Shown piece after piece: positions 16,361-26,460 of a DNA stretch of 56,986 nucleotides. Position 1 is the stretch's first letter; the number at the start of each line of letters is the position of its first letter. The notes under the pieces are model-generated. The model made no database searches. It was given only the letters and a program-made list of their open reading frames with translations, and was not told the DNA's origin. This stretch comes from Iningainema tapete BLCC-T55 (GTDB lineage Bacteria > Cyanobacteriota > Cyanobacteriia > Cyanobacteriales > Nostocaceae), in NCBI RefSeq assembly GCF_014698965.1, contig NZ_JACXAE010000117.1:1-56986 (forward strand), read 5' to 3'. The translations under genes were made by a program, and so were the position numbers.

Positions 16361-17457
16361 TATTCAGGTAAAAAAGACAACTGTTGATTGGGTGCTTTAA
16401 AACCCATATGCTTATACGCTGCGGGTGTCGCCATCCTACCACGGTTCGTCCGCTGCAAATAACCAATTTGCATCAGATAAGGTTCGTAAACTTCCTCAAT
16501 TGTTTGTGTATCTTCACCTGTTGCCGCCGCAATCGTCTCCAATCCCACCGGACCGCCATTAAACTGTTCAATAATTACACTTAACACGCGACGATCTGTC
16601 CAATCCAAACCGCAAGGATCTACTTGAAATAGTTGCAGTGCCTCTGCTGCAACTACTTCTGTGATTTCACCTGATTTTTTTACTTCAGTGTAATCACGTA
16701 CACGCCTGAGTAATCTATTTGCTATTCTTGGTGTTCCCCTAGCTCGACGTGCTATTTCTGTTGCACCATCTTTATTAATGGGTGTTTGAAGTAACTCGGC
16801 ACTGCGCAGTACGATCTGACTGAGTTCATCTACTTCATAAAATCTGAGTTTTTGAATTAAGCCAAAGCGATCGCGTAGTGGAGAAGAGAGCGCTCCCGCA
16901 CGAGTTGTGGCTCCGACTAAAGTATACTTTGATAGTGGTAGACTGCGCGTTCGAGCGTGAGAACCTTTACCAATAGTAATATCTAAGCGATAATCCTCCA
17001 TTGCCGGGTATAATAGTTCTTCCGTCATCCGGGACAGACGATGAATTTCATCGATAAACAGAACATCCCCAGGCTTGAGGTTTACCAGTAGTCCGACAAT
17101 ATCTCTAGGACGTTCTAAAGCTGGCGCACTAGTAATTTTGCAACTGACCCCCATTTCAGATGCTAAAATCATTGCCATTGTGGTTTTCCCCAAGCCAGGA
17201 GGACCATACAACAATAAGTGATCTAGTACTTCACCCCTCGACTTAGCTGCTTGAATGGCGATTTCCAGTACGTCTTTTAAATCTTTTTGCCCAATGTAAT
17301 CAGCAAATCGCTGGGGACGAATACTCTCATCTTTCCCTTCATCAATGGTGGCTTCGGGTTGTAAAAGATTTTGCTTTTCTTCTTGGGTTGCTTCCTCCCG
17401 TTCTTGTTGTGGTTTATTTGGTTCTGGAGGCTGTTTTTTCGAGGAGATAATCGCCAT
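16360..17457 (-). CDS. ruvB: Holliday junction branch migration ATPase RuvB
   Basis: This 365-residue AAA+ motor works with RuvA to move Holliday junctions during recombinational repair. After a roughly 47-residue charged N-terminal extension come [11 protein letters not shown], Walker [10 protein letters not shown] (85-93), Walker B FIDEIH (135-139), sensor 1 in LVGATTRAG, the arginine finger segment SPLRDRFG, and the RuvB C-terminal winged-helix domain ([20 protein letters not shown]). Length and motif order are normal for cyanobacterial RuvB. No ruvA or ruvC is adjacent, as is usual in this phylum. Confidence 0.97.
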   Translation of the reverse strand: MAIISSKKQPPEPNKPQQEREEATQEEKQNLLQPEATIDEGKDESIRPQRFADYIGQKDLKDVLEIAIQAAKSRGEVLDHLLLYGPPGLGKTTMAMILASEMGVSCKITSAPALERPRDIVGLLVNLKPGDVLFIDEIHRLSRMTEELLYPAMEDYRLDITIGKGSHARTRSLPLSKYTLVGATTRAGALSSPLRDRFGLIQKLRFYEVDELSQIVLRSAELLQTPINKDGATEIARRARGTPRIANRLLRRVRDYTEVKKSGEITEVVAAEALQLFQVDPCGLDWTDRRVLSVIIEQFNGGPVGLETIAAATGEDTQTIEEVYEPYLMQIGYLQRTNRGRMATPAAYKHMGFKAPNQQLSFLPE

Positions 17458-17644
17458 ATGCCGATTTTAGTTGTGGGATGAGTGGATTTTGAATTAGAGA
17501 TTGAGAATCAATCTTGTGGTGGTAACGCTGTTACACACGACAGTAGTGAGCATAAATACGGATAAAAAAATTTTCGGTTCGGAATAACACTCTCCACTTT
17601 AAAATTTAAGTTCCGGACGTTTACTAAGGGGTGTAAAAGTTCTT

Positions 17645-18418
17645 ATGTTGGCTAAAAGAATCTTACCTTGTCTAGATGTGAAGGCGGGACGAGTTGTAAA
17701 AGGAGTTAACTTTGTCAACCTCCAAGATGCGGGTGATCCGGTGGAATTGGCAAATGTTTACAATTGTGCCGGTGCAGATGAGTTAGTATTTCTTGATATT
17801 ACAGCTACTCATGAAGACAGGGACACGATTATTGACGTGGTTTACCGTACTGCAGAGCAGGTGTTCATTCCGTTGACTGTGGGTGGTGGGATTCAATCCT
17901 TAGAAAATGTTAAAAATCTTTTACGAGCAGGGGCAGACAAGGTTAGTATTAATTCGGCGGCGGTACGCGATCCAGATTTTATTAATCGGGCAAGCGATCG
18001 CTTTGGTAATCAGTGCATAGTTGTGGCAATTGACGCCAGACGCAGAAACGATCCCAACAATCCAGGTTGGGACGTGTATGTGCGGGGTGGACGAGAAAAT
18101 ACTGGTTTGGATGCCTTAAATTGGGCGCAAGAAGTATCCAAGCGCGGCGCAGGAGAACTGTTAGTGACGAGTATGGATGCCGATGGAACTAAAGCAGGCT
18201 ATGACTTAGAGCTAACGCGAGCGATCGCTGAGTTAGTAGAAGTTCCTGTGATTGCCTCTGGCGGTGCAGGAAATTGCGAACACATCCACGCTGCCCTTAC
18301 CTCTGGTAAAGCCGAAGCTGCTCTACTCGCATCGCTTTTACATTTTGGTCAGTTAAGTGTAGCAGAAATCAAAAATTATTTGGGAGAACGTCAAGTTCCA
18401 GTGCGAATGTCTTCATGA
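17645..18418 (+). CDS. hisF: Imidazole glycerol phosphate synthase cyclase subunit HisF
   Basis: This 257-residue (beta/alpha)8 enzyme uses ammonia from HisH to convert PRFAR into imidazole glycerol phosphate and AICAR in histidine synthesis. Catalytic Asp11 ([14 protein letters not shown]) and Asp130 (VVAIDARR) are both present, with phosphate-binding segments TVGGGIQS and VIASGGAG. Length is standard. It stands alone between ruvB and a small membrane-protein gene; hisH is not in the window. Confidence 0.97.
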   Translation: MLAKRILPCLDVKAGRVVKGVNFVNLQDAGDPVELANVYNCAGADELVFLDITATHEDRDTIIDVVYRTAEQVFIPLTVGGGIQSLENVKNLLRAGADKVSINSAAVRDPDFINRASDRFGNQCIVVAIDARRRNDPNNPGWDVYVRGGRENTGLDALNWAQEVSKRGAGELLVTSMDADGTKAGYDLELTRAIAELVEVPVIASGGAGNCEHIHAALTSGKAEAALLASLLHFGQLSVAEIKNYLGERQVPVRMSS

Positions 18419-18515
18419 GCAACAAATTTAGTCTTCTCCACAACTAGAGTAGTTATACACAGATTACAAAATAATGTTACGATTAGTTAAATACAATTAA
18501 TAAATATAAAAAAAT

Positions 18516-18707
18516 ATGTTGATTCCTATTTTAGTTTTTGATGTAGCACTGGTAGCATGGTCGCTCCACTTAATGGAAAAAGCTGTTGCGAATAAAGAAT
18601 TTTCTCTCATGTTGGCAGGTGCGCTAGTGGCGATCGCTGCTGCTGCCATGTTAGTAGTATACTTCCTCATGGGACACTGCATGAGCTATTTGCTACAAGT
18701 ATCGTGA
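18516..18707 (+). CDS. Small two-helix membrane protein, unknown function
   Basis: The product has 63 residues and two predicted membrane helices (about 3-22 and 31-53, the second ALVAIAAAAMLVVYFLMGH). It starts at an ATG 98 bp after hisF and has a convincing hydrophobic pattern with a short charged loop (MEKAVANKEFS). It is typical of short unnamed cyanobacterial inner-membrane or thylakoid proteins. No function is proposed. Confidence 0.6.
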   Translation: MLIPILVFDVALVAWSLHLMEKAVANKEFSLMLAGALVAIAAAAMLVVYFLMGHCMSYLLQVS

Positions 18708-18765
18708 ATTGCTAATTGTTTTCAGCTATTAGCCATCAACCATTAGCAATTAGCAGTCTTTAGTA

Positions 18766-18795
18766 TTGACAAACTTCTACCTTGTAAGGTATGAT
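18766..18795 (+). promoter_or_regulatory. Sigma70-type promoter of the tRNA-Ala gene
   Basis: A consensus -35 TTGACA at 18766-18771 and a TATGAT -10 at 18790-18795 are separated by 18 bp and lie 17 bp before the tRNA. Confidence 0.8.
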
Positions 18796-18812
18796 AGAAA
18801 ACGCATAATATC

Positions 18813-18885
18813 GGGGTTATAGCTCAGTTGGTAGAGCACCTCAATGGCATTGAGGGGGTCAGCGGTTCGAATCCGCTTAGCTCCA
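18813..18885 (+). tRNA. trnA: tRNA-Ala (anticodon GGC)
   Basis: A 73-nt cloverleaf. The acceptor stem is GGGGTTA with TAGCTCC (two G-T wobbles), with discriminator A. The anticodon stem is CCTCA/TGAGG around loop ATGGCAT, giving anticodon GGC. The T arm is AGCGG TTCGAAT CCGCT. CCA is not encoded. A near-consensus promoter lies directly upstream. Confidence 0.95.
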
Positions 18886-18956
18886 TAAACTTTCTGTTTG
18901 CTCTAAATTAGCTAAAGTATCCCTAGCTTCAGTTGAATATTGCAGGCTGAATTGCA

Positions 18957-19280
18957 TTAATCATCAATCTCCAAGTCTGCATATTGAGCAAAAGAACCTA
19001 AGTCGTGAACTTCTCCTGCAGCAGCTTGTTGTAAACCTCTTTGTACCATCGCCATCGCTTCAGAATTTTGCCACAGCCATCGTTGGTCTTCAGGAATTTT
19101 TTCGATATCCACAGGGTCTAGCAGAATTTGTCCTGCATCATTGATCAGTACTCGATAAACTTTTGCCTTGGCTGCTTCTCCTAATGTTAAGTCACCTTGC
19201 TCATTTGTTATGATAGCTTTTTTAATTACATAAAAATTTTGATTGGTAATTATCATTATTAAATTGTCAAAAACATACAA
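18957..19280 (-). CDS. Small protein, possibly an antitoxin-like orphan
   Basis: The product has 107 residues with two adjoining parts: a start region (ITNEQGDLTLGEAAKAKVYRVLINDAGQILLDPV) that reads like a short beta-rich domain, and an acidic helical tail ending LGSFAQYADLEIDD. This layout resembles small cyanobacterial proteins found next to toxin genes, but I cannot name a family with certainty. An internal ATG (residue 9) is an equally likely start. It lies 71 bp downstream of the DUF1778 gene on the same strand and just after tRNA-Ala. No toxin gene is adjacent. Confidence 0.55.
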   Translation of the reverse strand: MYVFDNLIMIITNQNFYVIKKAIITNEQGDLTLGEAAKAKVYRVLINDAGQILLDPVDIEKIPEDQRWLWQNSEAMAMVQRGLQQAAAGEVHDLGSFAQYADLEIDD

Positions 19281-19351
19281 CTTCTGATTATAAATTAAAA
19301 TCTAAATTATCATTTCCACAAGCAAATATTGAGCGATTATGCCTTTTACTA

Positions 19352-19663
19352 TCAAGCAACTCCATCGTTAACACCATTCTTTTGTATCACTTGTTTGTAA
19401 CGTAAAGCAGCTGCGATGAGAGCATCATTTGGCTTTTGTGGGTGCTTCAAAGCTTCTACAAAAGCTTCAGCGTCTTCTAAACTAAGCTTAAGTGTTTGAT
19501 GCCGCTCTATAACTTTGTAAGCTGCTTCCTGAAGGCTTGCAATGACAAAATCTATTAAGGTGACTCCCTGTAAGTCAGCCGCTTTTTGCCATAAAGCTTT
19601 GCTTTCAGAATTAACACGAGCTTCTAATCTAGTTATTTGTTTCGAGGTGTTGGTGTCACTCAT
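19352..19663 (-). CDS. DUF1778 (TacA-type) antitoxin, orphan
   Basis: About 103 residues from the ATG at 19663 (an ATG three codons upstream is less likely). The ribbon-helix-helix segment RLEARVNSESKALWQKAADLQGVTLIDFVIASLQEAA is the DUF1778 hallmark, and the tail LSLEDAEAFVEALKHPQKPNDALIAAA is the usual toxin-wrapping region. In TacA-TacT modules it represses its own operon and neutralises a GNAT acetyltransferase that blocks aminoacyl-tRNA. The expected GNAT gene directly downstream is missing; instead there is the unnamed gene at 18957-19280. So it is an orphan antitoxin or part of an altered module. Confidence 0.8.
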   Translation of the reverse strand: MSDTNTSKQITRLEARVNSESKALWQKAADLQGVTLIDFVIASLQEAAYKVIERHQTLKLSLEDAEAFVEALKHPQKPNDALIAAALRYKQVIQKNGVNDGVA

Positions 19664-19771
19664 AAAACACAAACGTAACTCTACATTTCAATTCTAAACG
19701 GTAATATGCCGGATAGCTCAAGAAATCATCAATTTGTGAGCTAAAATCAAAAAAAAGGAGAATAAATTTAA

Positions 19772-20032
19772 ATGCATCAACTCCCTAAAGAACTGCAGGA
19801 ATTAATGAAGCAAGCAGACAGACTGGCACCTGAAGACCAATTGAGGTTGGCTTCCTATCTCCTAGAAAAAATTAGCCATTGCGAGATAAAACCCAAGCCT
19901 CGCTACAATGTCAAAGAATTTCGTGGCATTGCTCCTAATCATATGTCTGGAATGGATGCTCAAGAGTATGTCAATCGCATCAGACGAGGAGAATTCCCAG
20001 AATTGGAAATTGAATATAGGAATGAAGTGTGA
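19772..20032 (+). CDS. VapB-like antitoxin without an intact toxin
   Basis: An 86-residue protein preceded by a good AAAGGAG ribosome site. The N-terminal part is helical (LPKELQELMKQADRLAPEDQLRLASYLLEKI), and the C-terminal part has FRGIAPNHMSGMDAQEYVNRIR, a pattern seen in small cyanobacterial antitoxins encoded in front of PIN toxins. The adjacent downstream sequence encodes only the last third of a PIN domain (20040-20165), so its toxin partner has been deleted. Confidence 0.65.
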   Translation: MHQLPKELQELMKQADRLAPEDQLRLASYLLEKISHCEIKPKPRYNVKEFRGIAPNHMSGMDAQEYVNRIRRGEFPELEIEYRNEV

Positions 20033-20039
20033 ATATTGA

Positions 20040-20165
20040 AGAAAGCTCCAAATTGCTGTTGCTCTAGCAACAAATTGTGAGGCATTTTTGACTAATGATG
20101 CTAAGCTGTTGCGCATTACAGAAATACAAGTTTTGGTATTGGATGATTTTGATTCAGATATCTAA
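20040..20165 (+). pseudogene. PIN-domain toxin, C-terminal remnant
   Basis: In the frame opening at 20040 (a TGA precedes it) about 41 residues read RKLQIAVALATNCEAFLTND, then KLLRITEIQVLVLDDF, then a TAA. This is the end of a PIN domain, with the FLTND acidic motif intact and the first two-thirds missing. It starts eight bases after the antitoxin stop, where a full toxin gene would normally begin, so an internal deletion is likely. Confidence 0.75.
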
Positions 20166-20167
20166 AT

Positions 20168-20195
20168 GTAGAGACGTTACATGTAACGTCTCTAC
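20168..20195. repeat. Interspersed palindrome, GTAGAGACG family, copy 4
   Basis: A 28-bp perfect palindrome with an ACGTTACATGTAACGT centre, between the PIN remnant and the P-type ATPase stop codon. Confidence 0.9.
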
Positions 20196-20212
20196 AAAAT
20201 TGTACGGTGGTA

Positions 20213-23137
20213 TTAAACGCTCTTCTTGCCCATCAAACGGAGGAACAACTTCTCCAATTCAATCCAAACAAACATGAGGGCGCTGAAGCCAAAACAAATT
20301 CCTAACTCTTGGAGACTGAGGAAATGAGTACCAAAGAAAGCTCGCAGAGGTGGAACGTAAACTAGCATTAACTGTAAAATTGTTGTTAAGACAACAGCAC
20401 CAAGTACAAAGGGATTGGAAAAGGGATTCATTTCAATCGTTAAGCGGGTGTTGGAACGAATAGCGATCGCATGTCCCATTTGGGCTAAACATAAGGTAGT
20501 GAATACCATAGTCTGCCACCTTTGTGGATCAAGTCCTGCACCTGTAACCACTTTCACATGATTGTAAGCCCACACCATGAGAATAATGGAAATGATGGCG
20601 AAGATAATCCCAATCCGAATCATATAGGAACCTAAACCACGAGCAAAAATACTTTCGCGGGGACTAAAAGGTGGACGTTTCATCACATCTGGTTCAGGAG
20701 GTTCTACAGCTAATGCCAACGCGGGTAAACCATCTGTAACCAAGTTCATCCACAAAATTTGCAGTGGCGTGAGGGGAACACCGCCCAAACCCAATATAGG
20801 CGCAGCAGCGATCGTAATTACTTCACCAATGTTACTACCGAGAATGTACTTAATAAAACGGCGAATATTTGTATAAACTACTCTACCCTCTTTTGTAGCG
20901 GTAACAATTGTAGCAAAGTTGTCATCTAATAACACCATATCGCTGGCTTCTTTACTTACATCCGTGCCAGTGATACCCATCGCAATACCAATGTCAGCTT
21001 GTTTAAGGGCTGGTGCATCGTTTACACCATCACCTGTCATGGCAACAAATCTACCCCGGCGTTGTAGTGCTTGAACAATTCGCAGTTTGTGTTCTGGGGC
21101 AACCCTAGCGTAAATGCTCACCAAGTCTACATTTTGTTCTAGTTCTTGGTCACTCATGCGCTGCAATTCTTGACCTACTAGCACGCGATCGCCTGCTTGC
21201 GCAATACCTAAATCAGTAGCGATCGCTCTTGCTGTCAACTGGTGATCTCCAGTAATCATGACTGGGCGAATACCTGCTTCTCGGCACTCTTGCACAGCTG
21301 CCCTGACTTCTGGGCGGGGTGCATCTAACATTGCTACCAATCCCAGCCACACCATGTCTTGCTCATAGATTTCATCCGATCCTTCGGGCGGAAGTTCTGT
21401 GAGAGGTTTGTAGGCAAAACCTAGCACGCGCAAGCCATTACCTGCCATCTGATCGTTTTGTGCAAGAATTTGCTTACGTTGTTCATCGCTTAAAGAAATT
21501 GAACCACTACCTACATAAATGCGAGTACAACGTGCCAAGATTAACTCTGGGGAACCTTTAGAGAACATTAAGTAACTTTCAGATTTTACCAAGTTACTGA
21601 TTACAGGATCGACAGATGACAAAGGCGAGACACCCGTCTGTACTTGCTCCACCTTACAGATTACGCTCATCCGCTTACGTTCTGAGGAGAAAGGGAACTC
21701 ACCAACCCTTGGTAACTTACTATTCCATTGGTCTTTTTCAATTCCTCCCTTTGCCGCCACTGTTACCAATGCGCCTTCTGTCGGATCTCCCAAAATTCGC
21801 CATTCACCTTGTTGCTGTTGCAACTCCGAATCATTACAAAGGGCGCAAGCGACTAGAATTGCTTGGAGTTCTGGACTTTCTTGGGGTTCAATTTTGTTGC
21901 CTTGGAGTTCAAAATCGCCGGATGGTGCGTAACCAGTACCTGTAACACTCAAAGATTGATTATTAGTACTTTGTTGAGATTGATGTACATTATTAACATT
22001 TTGTGAAGTAGAAACATTTGTATAAACAGATTGCACCACCATCTTATTTTGAGTTAGGGTGCCAGTTTTATCTGAGCAAATGGTAGTTACGGAACCCAAA
22101 GTTTCTACTGCGGGTAGTTTGCGAATCAAGGCATTTTGCCGTACCATGCGTTGGGTTCCTAATGCCAAGGTAACGGTAATAACTGCGGGTAAGCCTTCTG
22201 GTACAACAGCCACTGCCATACTCAAAGAAACTTCGACGAGATCTTTTAAATTGCTAAAACCTCTGGCTTGGATTACCCCAGCGATAATGACAAGTGCGAC
22301 TAAAACTAAAGAACCCGATACAAGCACGTTGCCAAGTTGAGTCATCCGTTGCTGCAAGGGGGTAGGTTCATTTTCCACCGACTGCAACAAAGCGGCAATT
22401 TTGCCTAGTTCTGTTTTCATCCCAGTGTTGGTTACCAGAACTTTGCCTCTTCCTTGAACAACTTCTGTACCTTGAAATACCAGATTAATGCGATCGCCCA
22501 AGGAAGTTTCTTCTGGCAATGCCATTTTTGCCCGCTTGTTGACAGCTTCCGCTTCACCTGTCAATGCCGACTCTCGTATTTGTAGGTTTGACTCTTCAAG
22601 CAAGCGTCCATCTGCTGCCACCTGTACCCCTGCTTCTAGCAGCATCACATCTCCAGGAACCAGCTCTTTTGCTGCTACTTCCTCCAGTCTGCCACTGCGC
22701 ATAACTCGCACATTGGGAGATGATAGTTTTTTCAGGGCGGCAAGAGCTTTTTCTGCACGACTTTCTTGGACGTAGCCCAGGATGCCGTTAAGGATGACAA
22801 TTGCTAAGATGGCGATCGTATCTTTAAAAGGCATTTCGCCAGCTTGTAACTTTTCTCGCCAATCTAGCAGATCGATACCCCCAGAAATTAGGGCAACGGC
22901 AATCAGCATCAACAACATAATGTTCTTGAACTGATCTACCAGAATCTCCCAAGCACTGCGTCCACTGGTTTCCTCTAGTTCGTTAGGACCGTATTTTTGC
23001 AATCGCTGTTCTACTTCTTGAGGAGATATGCCAGTGTCTGCATTACTGGAAAGCAGTTCTAGAGCTTTATCAACTTCTAAACTATGCCAAACGGTAGCTG
23101 AATCAGGAAGAGAATTAGCAGACATTATATAGCTCAC
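20213..23137 (-). CDS. P-type cation ATPase, P2A (Ca2+-transporting) group
   Basis: This 974-residue integral membrane pump couples ATP hydrolysis to cation export. Order of domains: cation-ATPase N-terminal domain ([15 protein letters not shown]), M1-M2, actuator with [13 protein letters not shown]3-M4 with [15 protein letters not shown], phosphorylation site [13 protein letters not shown] (Asp356), nucleotide domain ([17 protein letters not shown]), hinge [18 protein letters not shown], and M5-M10 with GEVITI and [12 protein letters not shown]. The M4 PEGLPAVIT and the M6 TDG patterns match SERCA/PMR1-like Ca2+ pumps (PacL-like), though Na+ or other cations cannot be excluded. It is a single gene. 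Confidence 0.92.
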   Translation of the reverse strand: MSYIMSANSLPDSATVWHSLEVDKALELLSSNADTGISPQEVEQRLQKYGPNELEETSGRSAWEILVDQFKNIMLLMLIAVALISGGIDLLDWREKLQAGEMPFKDTIAILAIVILNGILGYVQESRAEKALAALKKLSSPNVRVMRSGRLEEVAAKELVPGDVMLLEAGVQVAADGRLLEESNLQIRESALTGEAEAVNKRAKMALPEETSLGDRINLVFQGTEVVQGRGKVLVTNTGMKTELGKIAALLQSVENEPTPLQQRMTQLGNVLVSGSLVLVALVIIAGVIQARGFSNLKDLVEVSLSMAVAVVPEGLPAVITVTLALGTQRMVRQNALIRKLPAVETLGSVTTICSDKTGTLTQNKMVVQSVYTNVSTSQNVNNVHQSQQSTNNQSLSVTGTGYAPSGDFELQGNKIEPQESPELQAILVACALCNDSELQQQQGEWRILGDPTEGALVTVAAKGGIEKDQWNSKLPRVGEFPFSSERKRMSVICKVEQVQTGVSPLSSVDPVISNLVKSESYLMFSKGSPELILARCTRIYVGSGSISLSDEQRKQILAQNDQMAGNGLRVLGFAYKPLTELPPEGSDEIYEQDMVWLGLVAMLDAPRPEVRAAVQECREAGIRPVMITGDHQLTARAIATDLGIAQAGDRVLVGQELQRMSDQELEQNVDLVSIYARVAPEHKLRIVQALQRRGRFVAMTGDGVNDAPALKQADIGIAMGITGTDVSKEASDMVLLDDNFATIVTATKEGRVVYTNIRRFIKYILGSNIGEVITIAAAPILGLGGVPLTPLQILWMNLVTDGLPALALAVEPPEPDVMKRPPFSPRESIFARGLGSYMIRIGIIFAIISIILMVWAYNHVKVVTGAGLDPQRWQTMVFTTLCLAQMGHAIAIRSNTRLTIEMNPFSNPFVLGAVVLTTILQLMLVYVPPLRAFFGTHFLSLQELGICFGFSALMFVWIELEKLFLRLMGKKSV

Positions 23138-23298
23138 AGGAAACGGTTACAGAATTCGATCATAATTGAGTGATGGCTGGAAAAGCACGTTTCTGTAGAT
23201 ATTGGTTATCATGCGTAATAAAATTAAAAGTTATACCACTTAGGATATTTTAAAATTACCTCCAGGTGTGCTAAACCATTGAGTAAATTTAGCTTAAT

Positions 23299-24969
23299 AT
23301 GACATATGCACTCCCCAGTTTGACGACTAGCCAGATGTTTGGGCAAAGGACAATTCGACCGCTGGGTGCTGCCTCCCTATGTGGCATCGCCTTTATTCAA
23401 GATCATCTCATTGCTATTGACAGTGACAAAGGGCATCTGCTAGAAATTGACCCTTTATCTGACAACACCAAAATTCTGAATCCTCACCAAGTGAGGGAGT
23501 TTACAGATGTCACTGGTTTGGCAGTCTGGGAAGATACTCTCTGGGTTACGCGAGGTAATAGTGTTTATTTATGCAAACTAGGTTCTTTAGGTCTAGAGCA
23601 TTTTGTCACCTTACCCTGCACGGCTGATGGCATTGCTGTATGGAATTCTACCATATATATCAGTTGTGAACGACTAGGAAATATACTAATTTTTGATCGG
23701 GATACACGCAAAGAAATTACCAAGTTCTATGCCCCAGGAGTAGGGTTAGAAAATTTGACAGTAAGCGAGGAAACTCTTTGGGTTTGCGACAAAGTTGAAC
23801 AAACAGTGTACTGCATTGACAGAGCTACAGGAGAAGTTCAATTTAGCTTATTAACACCGTTTGACTCTCCTTCAGGCATAGCAATACACAAAAATGCCAC
23901 AACTGGCAAAGAAACAATCTATGTCGCTTATGCTTCAGAAGAACCTTACATCCGGGATAACCCAAACGCTGACCCCAATTATGAGTTATCATACCGCGAC
24001 AGAACTTTTATTCACCCACTACAATATCATTACGACCCAGAAAAACGCTACGCTCTTTCTAACGGCTATCTCGTGGAAATGTCCTATGCTGAAGAAATTT
24101 CACCCTTAGAAGAGGCCTATTTACCAGAAGTAGAATGGCGTATTGCCCTACCCTCAGAAACTTATCGCCAGAAGGTAAGGCACGTTGAACCAATTGGGTT
24201 ACCTTTTACAGAAGAAATCATTGATGGGCAACGTGTGGCAGTATTTAAATTTGATGCCCTCGCCCCCGGCGAAAGACACCTGTTTGGATGGAAAGCAATT
24301 TTGGAAGTGAGGGGAATTAAGTATCGCCTCACCCCAAAAGATGTGGAAGACATAGAAGAAGTACCATCAGAATACCAAGCTCGCTACTTAGTTGATGATG
24401 ACGACTTGGCAATGGATAGTAACATTGTCCGCCGTGCTGGTAGAGAAGCAGTGGGTACAGAAACTAATCTGTTGCGGAAAATGTACAACATCCGTAATTA
24501 TGTTTATGATGAGTTATCTTATGGAATTAAACCTCACATAGACACTCCAGATGTGGTGTTAGAACGTGGTGTTGGTTCCTGCGGAGAATATGTAGGCGTC
24601 TTGCTAGCTTTATGCCGTTTAAATGGTATCCCATGTCGCACTGTTGGGCGTTATAAATGTCCCCCCTATGGCGAACATCAGCGTGTTCCTCTACAGCCAG
24701 ATTACAACCATGTTTGGTTAGAATTTTATATCCCAGGTTTTGGCTGGTTGCCAATGGAATCAAATCCTGATGATATAGGTAAAGATGGACCATATCCTAC
24801 TCGGTTTTTTATGGGCTTAAGCTGGTTTCATATTGAAATTGGCAAAGGACTCCCTTTTGAAACTTTGACTAGTAAAGGTTCACGCCTAACAAAAGAAGAT
24901 CTCTCAATTGGTGAGTTAGCTATTAATCACATTCGGTTTACGATTCTTGAAGAGTTACCACCGTTTTAG
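23299..24969 (+). CDS. Transglutaminase-like protein with an N-terminal propeller-like domain
   Basis: This is a 556-residue two-domain protein. Residues about 20-215 form repeated WEDTLWV / WNSTIYIS / SEETLWVCD units like an NHL or SMP-30 beta-propeller. Residues about 385-500 are a transglutaminase/protease core with Cys428 in GVGSCGEYVGVLLALCR, His471 in DYNHVWLEFY, and an acidic third position in GWLPMESNPDD (Glu487 replaces the usual Asp). Bacterial members are mostly cysteine proteases or amidases. No signal peptide is evident, so it is probably cytoplasmic. A palindromic repeat follows the stop codon and separates it from the convergent nuclease-like gene. Confidence 0.8.
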   Translation: MTYALPSLTTSQMFGQRTIRPLGAASLCGIAFIQDHLIAIDSDKGHLLEIDPLSDNTKILNPHQVREFTDVTGLAVWEDTLWVTRGNSVYLCKLGSLGLEHFVTLPCTADGIAVWNSTIYISCERLGNILIFDRDTRKEITKFYAPGVGLENLTVSEETLWVCDKVEQTVYCIDRATGEVQFSLLTPFDSPSGIAIHKNATTGKETIYVAYASEEPYIRDNPNADPNYELSYRDRTFIHPLQYHYDPEKRYALSNGYLVEMSYAEEISPLEEAYLPEVEWRIALPSETYRQKVRHVEPIGLPFTEEIIDGQRVAVFKFDALAPGERHLFGWKAILEVRGIKYRLTPKDVEDIEEVPSEYQARYLVDDDDLAMDSNIVRRAGREAVGTETNLLRKMYNIRNYVYDELSYGIKPHIDTPDVVLERGVGSCGEYVGVLLALCRLNGIPCRTVGRYKCPPYGEHQRVPLQPDYNHVWLEFYIPGFGWLPMESNPDDIGKDGPYPTRFFMGLSWFHIEIGKGLPFETLTSKGSRLTKEDLSIGELAINHIRFTILEELPPF

Positions 24970-24981
24970 GAAAACAATATC

Positions 24982-25010
24982 GTAGAGACGTTCCGCCGGA
25001 ACGTCTCTAC
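24982..25010. repeat. Interspersed palindrome, GTAGAGACG family, copy 5
   Basis: A 29-bp perfect palindrome in the 42 bp between two convergent genes, one base from the stop of the minus-strand gene. This is the same arrangement as copy 2. Confidence 0.92.
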
Positions 25011-25011
25011 T

Positions 25012-25827
25012 TTACGGTTGATATGCAGAAAACTCGCAAATTGAATGAAATGGGCAAAAACGACAGTTGCTTCCTGGATTAGGGGGAAAGATTTTGCTAA
25101 AATTACTATTGTGTTGTTGATATTTTTGTAAATCTTGCTGGTGCTTTTGCGCAATATTTGCTAAGTCGAATTCTATTGAATCTAATTCGTTTTTAGTTAC
25201 ACTAATTAGTTCAGATTCTTTGCGCAATTCTAAATTATAAAATGAAGCTACTGCTTGGTATCGAGGGTAAAGATATCTAGCTGCTAACAAATAGACTAAT
25301 GCTTGTCTTCTGTCAAAAGCAGATTTTCCTGTTTTGAAATCTAAAATATGCAATCTGCTATCAGAATCAACAAAAACACAATCCATTGCTGCGTATAAAC
25401 GGAAGCAGTAATCGTTATGTTCAATCAAAATAGGTTTGGGAAAACCTTCATCACCTCTGCTTAATAAAATAATGCGTTTGTCTGACAGCAATGGCGCATT
25501 GTGGTAGTTTGTTAAAATTTGTAGTACGCGGTGCTGAACTTCTGTAGTTGAATTGTGTAATTTCAGCAGTTGTGCAACTTTTTCTACACCATCTGATTGG
25601 TTTAATAAGTGTCGATTGTAATGAAACTCGTAAACGCCTTTTTGTGCCAGCAAGCCAATGCGCTGGGATGCATTAATTTTTGTCGAAAGCGCCCTGACTT
25701 GTGGTTCATTCTGCCGCGCCTTTACAAACCCCCTTCTCATTTGGCAATGCCAGCGCTGCTGCCAGGGAGCTGGGGCAATTAAAGACCAAAGGTGATAACT
25801 GGCAAAAGGTGAGTCGGGGGTTGACAT
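25012..25827 (-). CDS. PD-(D/E)XK nuclease family protein with a probable Fe-S cluster
   Basis: This 271-residue protein resembles the RecB/Cas4 nuclease group. The active-site region is AAMDCVFVDSDSRLHILDFKTGK, with Asp then DFK, followed by QALVYLLAARYLYP (the QxxxY helix motif). Cys28 near the N-terminus plus CRFCPFHSIC near the C-terminus give the four cysteines that in Cas4/AddB-type proteins hold a [4Fe-4S] cluster. No cas genes or repeats are present, so it is more likely a stand-alone DNA repair exonuclease. It converges on the transglutaminase-like gene across a palindrome. Confidence 0.8.
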   Translation of the reverse strand: MSTPDSPFASYHLWSLIAPAPWQQRWHCQMRRGFVKARQNEPQVRALSTKINASQRIGLLAQKGVYEFHYNRHLLNQSDGVEKVAQLLKLHNSTTEVQHRVLQILTNYHNAPLLSDKRIILLSRGDEGFPKPILIEHNDYCFRLYAAMDCVFVDSDSRLHILDFKTGKSAFDRRQALVYLLAARYLYPRYQAVASFYNLELRKESELISVTKNELDSIEFDLANIAQKHQQDLQKYQQHNSNFSKIFPPNPGSNCRFCPFHSICEFSAYQP

Positions 25828-26094
25828 TGCTGAAAATCAGTGCGAAAAATACGATGGGGACAAGTATCCGCTTCGGAGCGATCGCCACCACTTGGCTCAG
25901 GCTTTGAGATTAACTATATAGTTATGATCTAGCATCATACTATGGGCTGAAATATATCCCTAACGTCTTTGACTGCGCTACTCCTGAGATACTGATACTA
26001 TTGTGGCAAATATTTTCGGTAATTCGGACACTCAAGCAAAGAGCAAAAACGCCAAAATAAAGAAAAACGATCTTTTGGTGTCAAGATAAAACAA

Positions 26095-26370
26095 ATGAAA
26101 ACACTTGCTACTCTACTTACATCCATTGTTGTAGCTGTCTGGGTATTGGCGATCGCTATCCTCTCTGTGCAAAATGCTGAACCTGTATCTTTAAAATTTC
26201 TCACCTTCGTATCAATTCAAATCCCAGTAGGTTTACTACTAGCTTTTTGCGCCTGTGTAGGGATAATTGGTACAGCACTTCTTGTGCCTATGTGGGGTAT
26301 AGCTGGTTCTACACAGCGTAATCCTCGTTCAAATGAGGATGCTGAGTTTTTTGTTGATGAAGATTTTTAA
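26095..26370 (+). CDS. LapA-domain (DUF1049) small membrane protein
   Basis: The product has 91 residues with two membrane helices (about 5-26 and 41-66), the LapA pattern SVQNAEPVSLKFLTF between them, and an acidic tail ending EFFVDEDF. In other bacteria LapA-domain proteins act in lipopolysaccharide assembly at the inner membrane; the role in cyanobacteria is not established. It stands alone with 267 bp upstream and no clear operon partner. Confidence 0.8.
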   Translation: MKTLATLLTSIVVAVWVLAIAILSVQNAEPVSLKFLTFVSIQIPVGLLLAFCACVGIIGTALLVPMWGIAGSTQRNPRSNEDAEFFVDEDF

Positions 26371-26460
26371 AAGATAATCTCTTCTTAAACTTTTGTTAAT
26401 TTAATTAGACTATGGTGAGGATGTGTTGAAAAATACAACTGACCAAAGTAATAAGCAAAC

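Noticed and set aside
21616-21945. 109-codon open stretch opposite the P-type ATPase
   Set aside because: It lies entirely within a strongly supported gene on the other strand and has no domain pattern.
25012-25827. Cas4 of a CRISPR-Cas system
   Set aside because: The Cys pattern and nuclease motif fit Cas4-like proteins, but there is no repeat array and no other cas gene in the window.
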